The translations under genes were made by a program, and so were the position numbers. A stretch of DNA of 64,000 nt from Acidobacteriota bacterium (GTDB taxonomy: Bacteria > Acidobacteriota > Thermoanaerobaculia > UBA5066): the NCBI GenBank assembly GCA_008363385.1, contig RHKY01000001.1, forward strand, positions 62,001-126,000. Reading direction: 5' to 3'. The notes beneath the pieces were generated by a model, which saw nothing but the letters and a program-made list of their open reading frames with translations, searched no databases and was not told where the DNA came from. Shown in pieces: positions 9,621 through 17,734 of this stretch (its first letter is position 1; each line of letters opens with the position of its first letter).

Positions 9621-10172
9621 CTATGCCTTCACGACGAGCGTCTTGCCGGGGTCGAGGAGGATCAGGAGGCCCTCGGGCCTCTTGGCCACCCCGACGACGT
9701 AGTCCGTCCGCGCGGTGACGACCTCGGCCGGCGGCGGCTCGATCTCGGAGACCCGGAGCTTGGCCACGCGCGTCACGCGGTCCACGAGGAGGCCGAGGGC
9801 GCGCTCGCCCACCTCCAGGACGACGATCCTGGCGGACGGCCCGGGGTCGAGCGGGGAGAGCCCGATCCGGGTCCGGATCTCGACGACGGGGAGGATGCTC
9901 CCCCGGACGTTCGTCACCCCGCGGATGTGGGCCGGCGCCTGGGGGACGCGGGTCACCTCCCCCACGCGCAGGACCTCGCGGACGCTCTCGACCGGCAGGC
10001 CGAACTCCTCCCGGTCGAGCCGGAACGCGACGTAGGTCCTCTCCTCCTCGGCCTCCTCGGCCCCGCGGCGCGCCTGCCCGGCGGCCACCAGGTCCGCGAA
10101 CGCGAGGAGGTCGACGGCGGCGTTTTCCGGGGCCGGCGCCGGGGCGGGGGGGGCCTCGGGCTCCGCGTCCAT
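9621..10172 (-). CDS. cheW: CheW, chemotaxis coupling protein
   Basis: 183 residues from ATG 10172, starting two bases after the cheA stop. A low-complexity Pro/Ala-rich N-terminal tail of about 45 residues precedes the CheW domain ([19 protein letters not shown], then [20 protein letters not shown] and LLVDRV). CheW bridges chemoreceptor tips to the CheA kinase. It is longer than minimal CheW (about 150-160 residues) because of the tail. Order and spacing place it in the same transcript as cheA and mcp. Confidence 0.94.
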   Translation of the reverse strand: MDAEPEAPPAPAPAPENAAVDLLAFADLVAAGQARRGAEEAEEERTYVAFRLDREEFGLPVESVREVLRVGEVTRVPQAPAHIRGVTNVRGSILPVVEIRTRIGLSPLDPGPSARIVVLEVGERALGLLVDRVTRVAKLRVSEIEPPPAEVVTARTDYVVGVAKRPEGLLILLDPGKTLVVKA

Positions 10173-10174
10173 CC

Positions 10175-11860
10175 TCAGACCTCCCTTCCGACCGCCGCCC
10201 GGAGCGTCTCGAGGTGGGCCTCGAGGAGCCCGGGCGCGTCGAGGATCATCACGACCCGGCCGTCCCCCAGGAGCGTGGCCCCCGAGACGCCGAACGGCCG
10301 GCCCAGGGACTCGTCGAGCGGCTTGACGACGATCCGCCTCGTCTCGAGCGGCCGGTCGACGAGGAGGGCCTTCCGCCGCCCGCCGCCCGCGAGGATCGTC
10401 GCGAACGGGCGGGCCGCCGCGCTCGCCCCGCCGGTCCCCAGGAGCGCGCCCGCGTCCACCGCCGGGACGAGGCGGTCCCGGACCGTCACCACGCCGTGCG
10501 AGGCGACGCGGTGCAGCTCGCTCTCCTCCACCCGGACGGTCTCCTCGAGGAAGCCGACCGGCACGGCGTACGTCTCTCCGTCCACCTCGACGAGGAGGGC
10601 GTTGGTCTGGGCCAGCGTGAGGGGGAACGAGAGGCGGAACTCCGTCCCGCGCCCGGGGACGGAGCGGACCCGCACGGCCCCGCCGAGGCGCTCGACGCTC
10701 GCCTTGACGACGTCCAGCCCGACCCCGCGGCCGGAGAGCTCGCTGACGCCGGCCCGGGTGGAGAAGGAGGGGAGGAAGACGAGGTCGGCGAGGGAGGCCT
10801 CGTCGAGCTCCTCGGTCCGGATGCCGATCTGGGCCGCCCGGCGCCTCACCCGCTCCACGTCGATCCCGCCCCCGTCGTCCAGGACGGAGACCTCGACGAG
10901 GTGGGAGGCCTGCCGGGCCGAGAGCCGGAGCGTCCCCCGCCGGCGCTTGCCGCGCGCCTCCCGCTCCTCCGGGCGCTCCAGGCCGTGGTCGAGCGCGTTG
11001 CGGACGAGGTGGAGGAGCGGCTCGCCGAGCTCGTCGACGACCGACTTGTCGAGCGTCGTCTCGCCCCCCTCGACGACGAAGTCGACCTCCTTGCCGAGCT
11101 CGAGCGCCAGGTCGCGCACGGGCCGCCGGAACCGGGCCAGGACGCTCCCGACCGGCACCAGGCGCGTGGCGAAGACCTCCCGCTCCAGGAGGCCGAACGT
11201 GCGCAGGAGGGTCTCCAGCGTCGCGGAGAGCGCGGCGGCCTCCTCCGACTCCGAGCGCGCCGCCAGGCGCGCCACCCGCTCGCCGACGCTCGCCAGCAGG
11301 ACGTGGACCTCCCCGCTGAGCTCCAGGAGCCGCTCCAGGCTGGCGTGGCTGACCCTCAGCGAGCGGTCGCGCCGTCCCAGGACGTGCCGCGCCGCGTCGT
11401 CGGAGACGCGCGGGCCGGGAGCCGCGGCCGGCACGGGCACGGCCGGCGAGGGCGCCGGGGCCGCGGCCTCGTGCGAGGCGCGCCGGAGCTCGCCGAACGC
11501 CTCCTCCCACTCCGCCGGCCAGGCCTCGGGGACCGCGCCGGAGCGGAACGCCGCGCCGAGCTTCCCGATGCCGGCCAGGAGGAGCGAGACGACCTCCTCG
11601 TCGGCGTCCCTCTCGCCGCTCCCCAGCGACGCCAGGGCGTCCTCCAGGACGTGGGCGGCCCCCGCGACGGCGTCGTAGCCCATCATCGCGGAGTTCCCCT
11701 TCAGCGTGTGGAAGACCCGCTTGACGTTCGCCAGCTCCTCGGGGGGGAGGGCGCCCCCGGCGCCCTCGGCGGCCAGGAGGGCCTCCTCCGCCTTGTCGAG
11801 CAGCTCCCGGCTGGACGACAGGTACTCGTCGAGGATCTCCTGGAACTCGGGCGCCGTCAC
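10175..11860 (-). CDS. cheA: CheA, chemotaxis histidine kinase
   Basis: 561 residues from GTG 11860. An N-terminal HPt (P1) domain has phospho-acceptor His51 in VFHTLKGNSAMMG. After an Ala/Pro linker (about 135-152), the P3 dimerisation helices follow directly; no CheY-binding P2 domain is apparent. The P4 ATPase has the N box (HLVRNALDHGLERP), DDGGGID and GRGVGLDVV. A CheW-like P5 domain ends the protein. It autophosphorylates and passes phosphate to the receiver proteins, here the upstream CheY-type protein and CheB. Loss of P2 is common in small or non-flagellar chemosensory systems. Confidence 0.95.
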   Translation of the reverse strand: MTAPEFQEILDEYLSSSRELLDKAEEALLAAEGAGGALPPEELANVKRVFHTLKGNSAMMGYDAVAGAAHVLEDALASLGSGERDADEEVVSLLLAGIGKLGAAFRSGAVPEAWPAEWEEAFGELRRASHEAAAPAPSPAVPVPAAAPGPRVSDDAARHVLGRRDRSLRVSHASLERLLELSGEVHVLLASVGERVARLAARSESEEAAALSATLETLLRTFGLLEREVFATRLVPVGSVLARFRRPVRDLALELGKEVDFVVEGGETTLDKSVVDELGEPLLHLVRNALDHGLERPEEREARGKRRRGTLRLSARQASHLVEVSVLDDGGGIDVERVRRRAAQIGIRTEELDEASLADLVFLPSFSTRAGVSELSGRGVGLDVVKASVERLGGAVRVRSVPGRGTEFRLSFPLTLAQTNALLVEVDGETYAVPVGFLEETVRVEESELHRVASHGVVTVRDRLVPAVDAGALLGTGGASAAARPFATILAGGGRRKALLVDRPLETRRIVVKPLDESLGRPFGVSGATLLGDGRVVMILDAPGLLEAHLETLRAAVGREV

Positions 11861-11903
11861 CCGGGCCTCCCGCCCTTCCGAGCCGGCGACGAGGCCCAGG
11901 CGC

Positions 11904-12302
11904 TCACGGCGTCTCGGGCCCGCCCCGGCTCTCGAAGAGGCTGTCGATGAGGGCGTGCAGCTGCGCGGGGCGGAACGGCTTGCAGACGTACCCGGCCGCG
12001 CCGAGCGCCAGCCCGCGCTTCGTGTCCTCCTCCTTGCCCTCGGTGGAGATGATGATGACCGGGATGTCGGTGAAGAGCCCCGTCTGCTTGCGGACCTCCA
12101 GGAAGCGCAGCCCGTCCATGACCGGCATGTTGATGTCCAGGAGGATCAGCTGGACGTCGGGGTTCTTGTTCAGCGCCTCCAGCGCCTGGTTGCCGTCGTA
12201 GGTGTGGAGGACCTCGCACTTCTGGTACCGCTGCAGGACCAGGCCGTGCATCTTGTGGACGAGCTCGGAGTCGTCGACGACCAGGACCTTCTTCAGCTTC
12301 AT
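11904..12302 (-). CDS. CheY-like single-domain response regulator
   Basis: 132 residues from ATG 12302. ATG 12311 is possible but lies only two bases from GGGGAGG, so 12302 fits the ribosome site better. It is a stand-alone receiver: acidic pair VVDDS at residues 10-11, phospho-acceptor Asp56 in LLDINMPVMDG, the IIISTEG Thr/Ser switch and the CKPF lysine. It has no output domain, so it presumably acts by protein contact after phosphorylation by CheA. It is the first gene of the chemosensory operon. Confidence 0.9.
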   Translation of the reverse strand: MKLKKVLVVDDSELVHKMHGLVLQRYQKCEVLHTYDGNQALEALNKNPDVQLILLDINMPVMDGLRFLEVRKQTGLFTDIPVIIISTEGKEEDTKRGLALGAAGYVCKPFRPAQLHALIDSLFESRGGPETP

Positions 12303-12352
12303 GGACGGCATTGCCTCCCCACCGCGGGACCCGGGGGCCGCGACCCCCGGCT

Positions 12353-12358
12353 AGTGTA
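12353..12358 (-). promoter_or_regulatory. Candidate -10 box TACACT for the chemosensory operon
   Basis: Read on the minus strand, TACACT lies about 50 bases before the cheY-like start. It is the only AT-containing patch in the short gap between the solute-binding protein gene and the chemosensory operon. No convincing -35 box is visible, so this is a weak call. Confidence 0.3.
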
Positions 12359-12410
12359 GCCAAGTGGCCTCGCGCCCCGGTCCGCCCCCGCGGGCGGCCC
12401 GCGGACCGGG

Positions 12411-13859
12411 CTAGAGCTCCACCTCGGCGAACAGGGAACGGGCGAGCGCCGACGGCTCGAACCGCCGCGTGTCCCGGTGGGAGACCGCGATCAGCTTGCC
12501 GTGCAGGAGCGGCACCATCAGCCCCTGCTCGTGGACCGTCCTCACGATCGGCGTCAGGTCCTTGACGTCCAGCGTCCGCCGGAACTCGGCCAGGGCGCGG
12601 TCCGTCGCCGGGTCCCTCCACCGGGAGAGGTTGTAGGCGGCGGCGCGCGGCGCGGCCTTCGAGACGACCATCGAGGAGAGGAGGAGCGAGTCGAGGAAGT
12701 CGGCCGGGAGAGGGGTGTCGGCGATCCACCCCCCGAGGAGGAGGTCGTAGTCGGCCCGCTCCAGGTGCCCGGCGTACTCGGCCCGGTCCTTCGGCTGGAC
12801 GACGGTCACCTCGGTCCCCAGGGCGCGGAAGGTGTCGGCCACCGACTTCGCCGCCGCCGGCGGGTCCGGCAGGTAGGGCTTGGGGCCCCAGGTCAGGACC
12901 AGCGTCAGCCGCTCCGGCGCCTTCAGCCCCGCGCCGTCCAGGATCTGCCGGGCCTCGCCGAGGTTGCCGTCGACCGAGCCGAGCGGGACGTCCTTCTTCA
13001 GGAACGGCGGCAGGAGCCCCGGGGCCGCGAACCCGAGGCCGAGCGCGCCGTAGTTGACGCGCGCGATCTCGGTCCGGCTGACCGAAGCGCACAGGGCGCG
13101 GCGGGTCCGCGGGTCGGCCAGCGCGGGGCGCTCCACGTTCAGGAAGAGGATGCCGGTGCTGCTGCCGTCGAGCGTCTTCGGGAAGACCGGAGCGCCCCTC
13201 AGCCGCGCCAGGTGGGCGAACGTCAGGCTGTAGGTCACGTGGACGTCGCCCGCGTGGACGGCCGAAAGGAGCGCGTCGGCGTCCGGGTAGACCTCGAAGA
13301 GGACGCCGCCGAGGGCGGGCGCCCGGGCGGCGCGGGGGTTGGGGCGGAGGAGGAGCTTCTCGGACTTCATCGGGTCGGCGCCGTCGAGCGGCTCCGGCGC
13401 CAGGAAAGCCCCGGTCCCCAGGAGCTGCCCGCGGGACTCGGCGGCCACCCCGCAGAAGGGCGCCGTCAGGACGGTGGCCAGGTGCGGGTCGGGGGCGCGG
13501 AGGCGGAACTCGACCTTCTCGCCGCGAGCGCGGACCTCGGCCCGGCTGGTGACGTCGCCGACACGCGAGAGCGCGGTGGCGACGGCCCCGGCCGTGCACG
13601 GCATCCCGTCGGAGAACGTCGCTCCGGCCCGGACCGCCGCCGAGACCACCAGGGGGTCTCCCTCCGAGCGGAGCGGCTCGGAGAAGAGGAGCGGCCGGGG
13701 GGCGCCACCGTCGGGAGGCGAGATGTAGGGCGACTCGTACGCCTGCTGGAGGACCAGGGCCGACACGTGGTCGTGGATCTCCCACGGCCGGGTGGTGGCC
13801 AGGCGGGAGAGGACGCCGACCCGGAGCGTCCGCGGCGGGAGGTTCGGGGGAATCGGCAT
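12411..13859 (-). CDS. Family-5 (peptide/nickel type) extracellular solute-binding protein fold, no signal peptide
   Basis: 482 residues from ATG 13859, preceded by a strong GGAGGAG six bases upstream. The SBP_bac_5 fold is shown by FSDGMPCTAGAV, FLNVERPALADPRTRRAL, CASVSRTEIARVNYG and the C-terminal YDLLLGGWIADTPLPADFL. These proteins normally capture peptides or metals in the periplasm for an ABC importer. Here the N-terminus (MPIPPNLPPRTLRVGVL) has no signal peptide or lipobox, and no permease or ATPase gene is adjacent. It could be a cytoplasmic ligand sensor linked to the downstream chemosensory genes; that is inference. Confidence 0.82.
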   Translation of the reverse strand: MPIPPNLPPRTLRVGVLSRLATTRPWEIHDHVSALVLQQAYESPYISPPDGGAPRPLLFSEPLRSEGDPLVVSAAVRAGATFSDGMPCTAGAVATALSRVGDVTSRAEVRARGEKVEFRLRAPDPHLATVLTAPFCGVAAESRGQLLGTGAFLAPEPLDGADPMKSEKLLLRPNPRAARAPALGGVLFEVYPDADALLSAVHAGDVHVTYSLTFAHLARLRGAPVFPKTLDGSSTGILFLNVERPALADPRTRRALCASVSRTEIARVNYGALGLGFAAPGLLPPFLKKDVPLGSVDGNLGEARQILDGAGLKAPERLTLVLTWGPKPYLPDPPAAAKSVADTFRALGTEVTVVQPKDRAEYAGHLERADYDLLLGGWIADTPLPADFLDSLLLSSMVVSKAAPRAAAYNLSRWRDPATDRALAEFRRTLDVKDLTPIVRTVHEQGLMVPLLHGKLIAVSHRDTRRFEPSALARSLFAEVEL

Positions 13860-14097
13860 GACGGTCTCCTCCACGCTCCGGGCCAGGCCCGGAGCCGGCA
13901 TCCTCTCGGTGCGCGTCGCCGCCGCGGGGACGTTCACCCTTTCCCCGCGGCGTCGGGCCGGGCACGACGCGGCGCGCGACGTCGTTCGTCGCCGGCATTA
14001 TCGCCCGCCCGTCGCCGTCCGGCCGCGGCTCACCCGGCCGGGAAGCCACGTCCGTCCTTTGCCAGCGGCGCGGTCCCGGATGGGGGAACATCGCGCC

Positions 14098-15558
14098 GTG
14101 GAGATGGACGCCGAGGCCTGCTACCGGGCGATCGCCAGCCGGGACCGGCGGTTCGCCGGGCTCTTCGTCGTGGCGGTGACGAGCACGAGGATCTACTGCC
14201 GGCCGGGCTGCCCCGCGCCGCTCCCCAGGCGGGTCAACTCGCGCTTCTTCGCCTGCGCCGCGGCGGCCGAGGGGGCCGGGTTCCGCCCGTGCCGCCGCTG
14301 CCGGCCGGACGCCTCGCCCGGCAGCCCCGCCTGGGACGGGACGTCCGCTTCCGTGGGCCGCGCGCTCCGCCTGATCGACGCGGGGGCGCTCGACGGCGCG
14401 GGCGTCGAGGACCTCGCCGCCCGCGTCGGCCTGGGGGGCCGGCACCTCTCCCGCCTCTTCCGCGAACGGGTCGGCGCCACGCCCGCGCTCGTGGCCCGCA
14501 CGCGCCGGGTCCACTTCGCCCGGAGGCTGATCGACGACACGGCCCTGCCGATGACGGAGGTGGCGCTGGCCTCGGGCTTCGCGAGCGTGAGGAGCTTCAA
14601 CCACGCCGTCCGCCAGACGTTCGGCCGGACTCCGACCGAGCTGAGGCGCGCCTCCTCGGCACGGGAGCGCCTGGCGCCGGGCGTGGCGCTCGCGCTCCGC
14701 CTGCCGTTCCGGCCGCCGTACGAGAAGGCCTCGCTCCTCTCGTTCCTGGCCGCGCGGGCGGTGCCGGGCGTGGAGGCGGTCGAGGGGAGCACCTACCGCC
14801 GGACGTTCGCCCTCCCGGACGGCCGGCCCGCGTGGCTCTCGGTCGACCTGTCGCAGGAGGACCGCGCCCGGCTCCGGCTCTCGGCGTTCCCGGGCTCGCG
14901 GCTCCTGTGGGTCACGGAGCGCGTGACGCGGACGTTCGACCTCGACGCCGACCCCAGGGAGGTCGACGCGCGGCTCTCCTCCGACCCGCTCCTCTCGCCT
15001 CTCGTGGCGAGGCGGCCGGGGCTGCGGGTCCCCGGGGCGTTCGACCCGTTCGAGCTGGCCGTCCGCGCCGTCCTCGGACAGCAGGTGTCGGTGGCGGCCG
15101 CCCGGACCCTCGCCCGCAGGATCGCCGAGCGGCACGGGAGCCCCGCTCCCTGGGGCGACCGGGGGCTCTCGCTCGTCTTCCCGGGTGCCGCGGCGCTGGC
15201 GGGGGCCGACCTCTCCGGCCTCGGTCTGACGTCCCGGCGCGCCGAGGCGATCCGCGCGCTCTCGCGGGCCGTCGCCGAGGGCTCCCTCCGGCTGGAGGCG
15301 GCCCCGGGCCTCGTCGAGAGGCTCGCCTCGCTCCCGGGGCTCGGCCGCTGGACGGCCGAGTACGTCGCCCTGCGAGCGGTCTCGGACCCCGACGCGTTCC
15401 CGTCCGGCGACCTCGTCCTCCGGAGGGCGGTGTCGGCGGACGGCAGGCCCGTCCCCGAACGCGAGCTGACACGGAGGGCCGAGGCGTGGCGCCCGTTCCG
15501 CGCCTACGCGGCCCTCCACCTTTGGGCGGCCGCGGCCGCCGAGGAGACCTCGAGGTGA
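14098..15558 (+). CDS. Ada-AlkA fusion: methylphosphotriester sensor, AraC-type HTH and DNA-3-methyladenine glycosylase
   Basis: 486 residues from GTG 14098 (ATG 14080 and ATG 14104 are in-frame alternatives). The N-terminal Ada zinc domain has Cys34, Cys38, Cys65 and Cys68 (YCRPGC and CRRC); Cys34 aligns with the methyl-accepting Cys of E. coli Ada. An AraC helix-turn-helix covers about 90-180 (VALASGFASVRSFNHAVRQ, FGRTPTELR). The C-terminal AlkA domain has the HhH-GPD motif LPGLGRWTAEYVALRA with the expected catalytic Asp in FPSGDLVL. It senses alkylated DNA, activates repair genes and excises alkylated bases. The stop overlaps the ogt start. Confidence 0.93.
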   Translation: MEMDAEACYRAIASRDRRFAGLFVVAVTSTRIYCRPGCPAPLPRRVNSRFFACAAAAEGAGFRPCRRCRPDASPGSPAWDGTSASVGRALRLIDAGALDGAGVEDLAARVGLGGRHLSRLFRERVGATPALVARTRRVHFARRLIDDTALPMTEVALASGFASVRSFNHAVRQTFGRTPTELRRASSARERLAPGVALALRLPFRPPYEKASLLSFLAARAVPGVEAVEGSTYRRTFALPDGRPAWLSVDLSQEDRARLRLSAFPGSRLLWVTERVTRTFDLDADPREVDARLSSDPLLSPLVARRPGLRVPGAFDPFELAVRAVLGQQVSVAAARTLARRIAERHGSPAPWGDRGLSLVFPGAAALAGADLSGLGLTSRRAEAIRALSRAVAEGSLRLEAAPGLVERLASLPGLGRWTAEYVALRAVSDPDAFPSGDLVLRRAVSADGRPVPERELTRRAEAWRPFRAYAALHLWAAAAAEETSR

Positions 15559-16064
15559 CCCTTCACGAGACGACCCTCCCCACGCCGGCCGGCGACCTCC
15601 GCCTGGTCTTCCGCGACGAGACGCTCGTCAGCCTGTCGTTCCCTTCCGAGGGCGAGGCCTTCCGGGAGAGGCTGAAGAAGCGGTTCGGCGACGTCCGCTT
15701 CGCGCCGCTCGCGAGCGAGAACGAGGCTGTCCGCCTCCTCCGCGCCTACTTCCAAGGGGACCTGACCGCCCTCGAACGGATCGGGGTGGACACGGGCGGG
15801 ACGCCGTTCCAGCGGCGCGTCTGGGAGGAGCTCCGGCGGATCCCTGCCGGCCGGCCGATCGCCTACGCCGAGCTGGCCCAGCGCGTCGGCGACCCGCGAG
15901 CGACGCGGGCCGTCGGAGCGGCCAACGGCGCCAACCCCGTCCCCGTCGTCGTCCCGTGCCACCGCGTCGTGGCCGCCGGAGGGAAGCTCGGCGGCTACGG
16001 CGGCGGGCTCCCCCTGAAGCGCTGGCTCCTCGCCCACGAAGAGAAAGCGGCCCTGGCGCCGTAG
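15555..16064 (+). CDS. ogt: Methylated-DNA-protein-cysteine methyltransferase (Ogt/MGMT)
   Basis: 169 residues from GTG 15555, which overlaps the Ada-AlkA stop (GTGA). The C-terminal domain carries the suicide-acceptor motif VPCHRV with Cys135, the recognition-helix region GTPFQRRVWEEL, and the arginine finger/Asn-hinge region (RATRAVGAANGANP). It transfers methyl groups from O6-methylguanine to its own cysteine. Co-transcription with Ada-AlkA makes a two-gene alkylation response unit. The stop codon lies in the loop of a strong hairpin. Confidence 0.95.
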   Translation: MTLHETTLPTPAGDLRLVFRDETLVSLSFPSEGEAFRERLKKRFGDVRFAPLASENEAVRLLRAYFQGDLTALERIGVDTGGTPFQRRVWEELRRIPAGRPIAYAELAQRVGDPRATRAVGAANGANPVPVVVPCHRVVAAGGKLGGYGGGLPLKRWLLAHEEKAALAP

Positions 16065-16076
16065 CGCCAGGGCCGC
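16047..16076. terminator. Perfect 13-bp hairpin overlapping the ogt stop codon
   Basis: GCGGCCCTGGCGC (16047-16059) and its exact complement (16064-16076) flank the four-base loop CGTA. The ogt stop TAG occupies loop positions and the first stem base. No T-run follows. It sits between the convergent ogt and serA-like genes and could stop transcription from both sides. Confidence 0.7.
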
Positions 16077-16112
16077 CGACGAGCCGGGGCCCGGGGAACC
16101 TCCGCGGACAGG

Positions 16113-17012
16113 TCAGATCGTGGCCGGGACCGCCGCCTCCACCTTCTTCCACTTCCTCAGGAGGTCGATGACGATGTCGCCGATCCGGAGGAGGTTCTCG
16201 GCCGAGGAGCCGCCGACGTGCGGCGTCATCACGACGTTCGGGGCCGACAGGAGGGGGCTCGCCGGGTCCGGCGGGTCGGAGTAGAAGACGTCGGTCCCGT
16301 AGGCCCGGACCTTCCCGCTCTTCAGCGCCTCGGCGACGTCCTCCTCGACGATCACCTTGCCGCGGGCGGTGTTGATCAGGACCACCCCGTCCTTCATCCG
16401 CTCGATGGCGCCCTTGTTCACCATCCCCTTCGTCTCGTTCGTGGCGGGGAGGTGGATCGAGATGTAGTCCGACTGGGCGTAGAGCTCGTCCAGCTCGACG
16501 AGCTCGGCCAGCGCGTGGTTGGGGATGTACTGGTCGTACGCCACGACGCGCATCCCGAAGGCCTGGGCGCGGCGGGCCACCTCCGTCCCGATGAGGCCGG
16601 CGCCGAGCAGGCCGAGCGTCTTCCTGTAGAGCTCGGTCCGCTTCAGCTCCTTCTTCAGCCACTTCCCCTCCTTCATCGAGACGTGTCCCTCGACGAGGCG
16701 GTTCGGGATGGCGAGCATCAGGGCCATCGCCAGCTCGGCGACGGCGACCGAGGAGGCGCGCGGGGTGTTCTTCACCTCGATCCCGCGCTCGCGGCACGCC
16801 TCGACGTCGATCGAGTCGAGCCCGACGCCGCCGCGGATGACGAGCTTCAGCTGCGGGAAACCCTTCAGGTAGTCGCGGGTGACCTTGGTCTTCGACCGGA
16901 CCAGGAGGACGTCGGCCTCGCCCATCCGGGCGGGGTCCGGGACGACCTCCCCGAAGTCGGCGAGCCGCCCCGGCAGGGATTCGTCGAACGCGTCGGCCAG
17001 GTAGATCTTCAT
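16113..17012 (-). CDS. D-2-hydroxyacid dehydrogenase, SerA-like (short phosphoglycerate dehydrogenase)
   Basis: 299 residues from ATG 17012, with GGGAGG upstream. The NAD-binding motif is LGLLGAGLIG (about 133-142). Catalytic Arg217 lies in NTARGK and His265 in TPHVGGSS. The glutamate normally found in DVFxxEP is Asp246 here (DVFYSDPP). RGGVGLDSID resembles SerA, which oxidises 3-phosphoglycerate for serine synthesis. The length equals the short form without regulatory ACT domain. Substrate is not certain; another 2-hydroxyacid is possible. It is a single gene converging on ogt. Confidence 0.85.
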   Translation of the reverse strand: MKIYLADAFDESLPGRLADFGEVVPDPARMGEADVLLVRSKTKVTRDYLKGFPQLKLVIRGGVGLDSIDVEACRERGIEVKNTPRASSVAVAELAMALMLAIPNRLVEGHVSMKEGKWLKKELKRTELYRKTLGLLGAGLIGTEVARRAQAFGMRVVAYDQYIPNHALAELVELDELYAQSDYISIHLPATNETKGMVNKGAIERMKDGVVLINTARGKVIVEEDVAEALKSGKVRAYGTDVFYSDPPDPASPLLSAPNVVMTPHVGGSSAENLLRIGDIVIDLLRKWKKVEAAVPATI

Positions 17013-17127
17013 CGGAGAACCTCCCTACACACCGGGAATCTTCTCCCCCGAAGGCGCGCGGCTCCATGGATCGTTTGATCCCGTCGGAGGCTGGCGGGGG
17101 AGGCCGGACGGGGCGAGAATCGGCGCG

Positions 17128-17583
17128 ATGCCCCCCTCCGAGACGCCGGGCCGGGGCCGCGCGGCCGTGGCGCTGGGACTCTGCCTCCTCCTCGCCGCGG
17201 CCTGCCGGCGGGACGAACGGGTGGCCTACCTCCGCCCGGAGGGGCTCTCGGCGAGGCCGGGGGAGAGGCCGGGGGAGGTCGTTCTCGTCTTCGGGCCGGT
17301 CGAGGGAGCGACGCGCTACCGGATCGAGTCGGCCCCCTCGCGCGACGGGCCGTTCCGCCGGGTGGGCGAGGTGAACGGATCGCGCGCGGTCCTGGCGATG
17401 ACGCCGGGGGAGAGCTACGTCTTCCGGGTGGCGGCCGAGGGGCCGGACGGCCGGTCCACCTGGTCGCTCCTGGCGGGCTGCGGCGCCCCGCGGACGGAGG
17501 ACCTCTGGGACCGCCTCCACCCGCCCGCGCCGGCCGTGGCGACGCCGGAGCCGCCCGCGCGGACCGGCAAGAAGCGCCGCTGA
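17128..17583 (+). CDS. Small lipoprotein with fibronectin type III-like domain
   Basis: 151 residues from ATG 17128. The signal sequence AAVALGLCLLLAAAC ends in a lipobox-like site at Cys26, so the mature protein is probably a membrane-anchored lipoprotein. Residues about 45-115 resemble a fibronectin type III domain (VVLVFGPVEGATRYRIESAPS, YVFRVAAEGPDGRSTWS). The C-terminus is Pro/Ala-rich with a basic end (GKKRR). A GAGAAT sequence lies seven bases before the ATG, so the gene may be leaderless. Function unknown. Confidence 0.7.
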   Translation: MPPSETPGRGRAAVALGLCLLLAAACRRDERVAYLRPEGLSARPGERPGEVVLVFGPVEGATRYRIESAPSRDGPFRRVGEVNGSRAVLAMTPGESYVFRVAAEGPDGRSTWSLLAGCGAPRTEDLWDRLHPPAPAVATPEPPARTGKKRR

Positions 17584-17603
17584 GACGTCGCGGGGGGAAC
17601 GTC

Positions 17604-17624
17604 GCCGCGGCCTTCGCCCGCGGC
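17604..17624. terminator. Hairpin between convergent genes
   Basis: GCCGCGG (17604-17610) pairs with CCGCGGC (17618-17624) over a seven-base loop, 20 bases after the lipoprotein stop and before the end of the convergent gene at 17735. No T-tract; weak as an intrinsic terminator. Confidence 0.4.
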
Positions 17625-17734
17625 CGGACATCCGCGCGCTTCGCGCTCGAACCGACGACGCCGGGGCCCCACCCCCGGCGTCCCCCCTGCACCCCCTCCG
17701 ACGCCGGCTCCTGCCCCTCGGCTCCTGGGCGCGG

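Noticed and set aside
11857-15519. A 1220-codon minus-strand frame
   Set aside because: Out-of-frame shadow of the CheY-like and solute-binding protein genes and antisense to Ada-AlkA.
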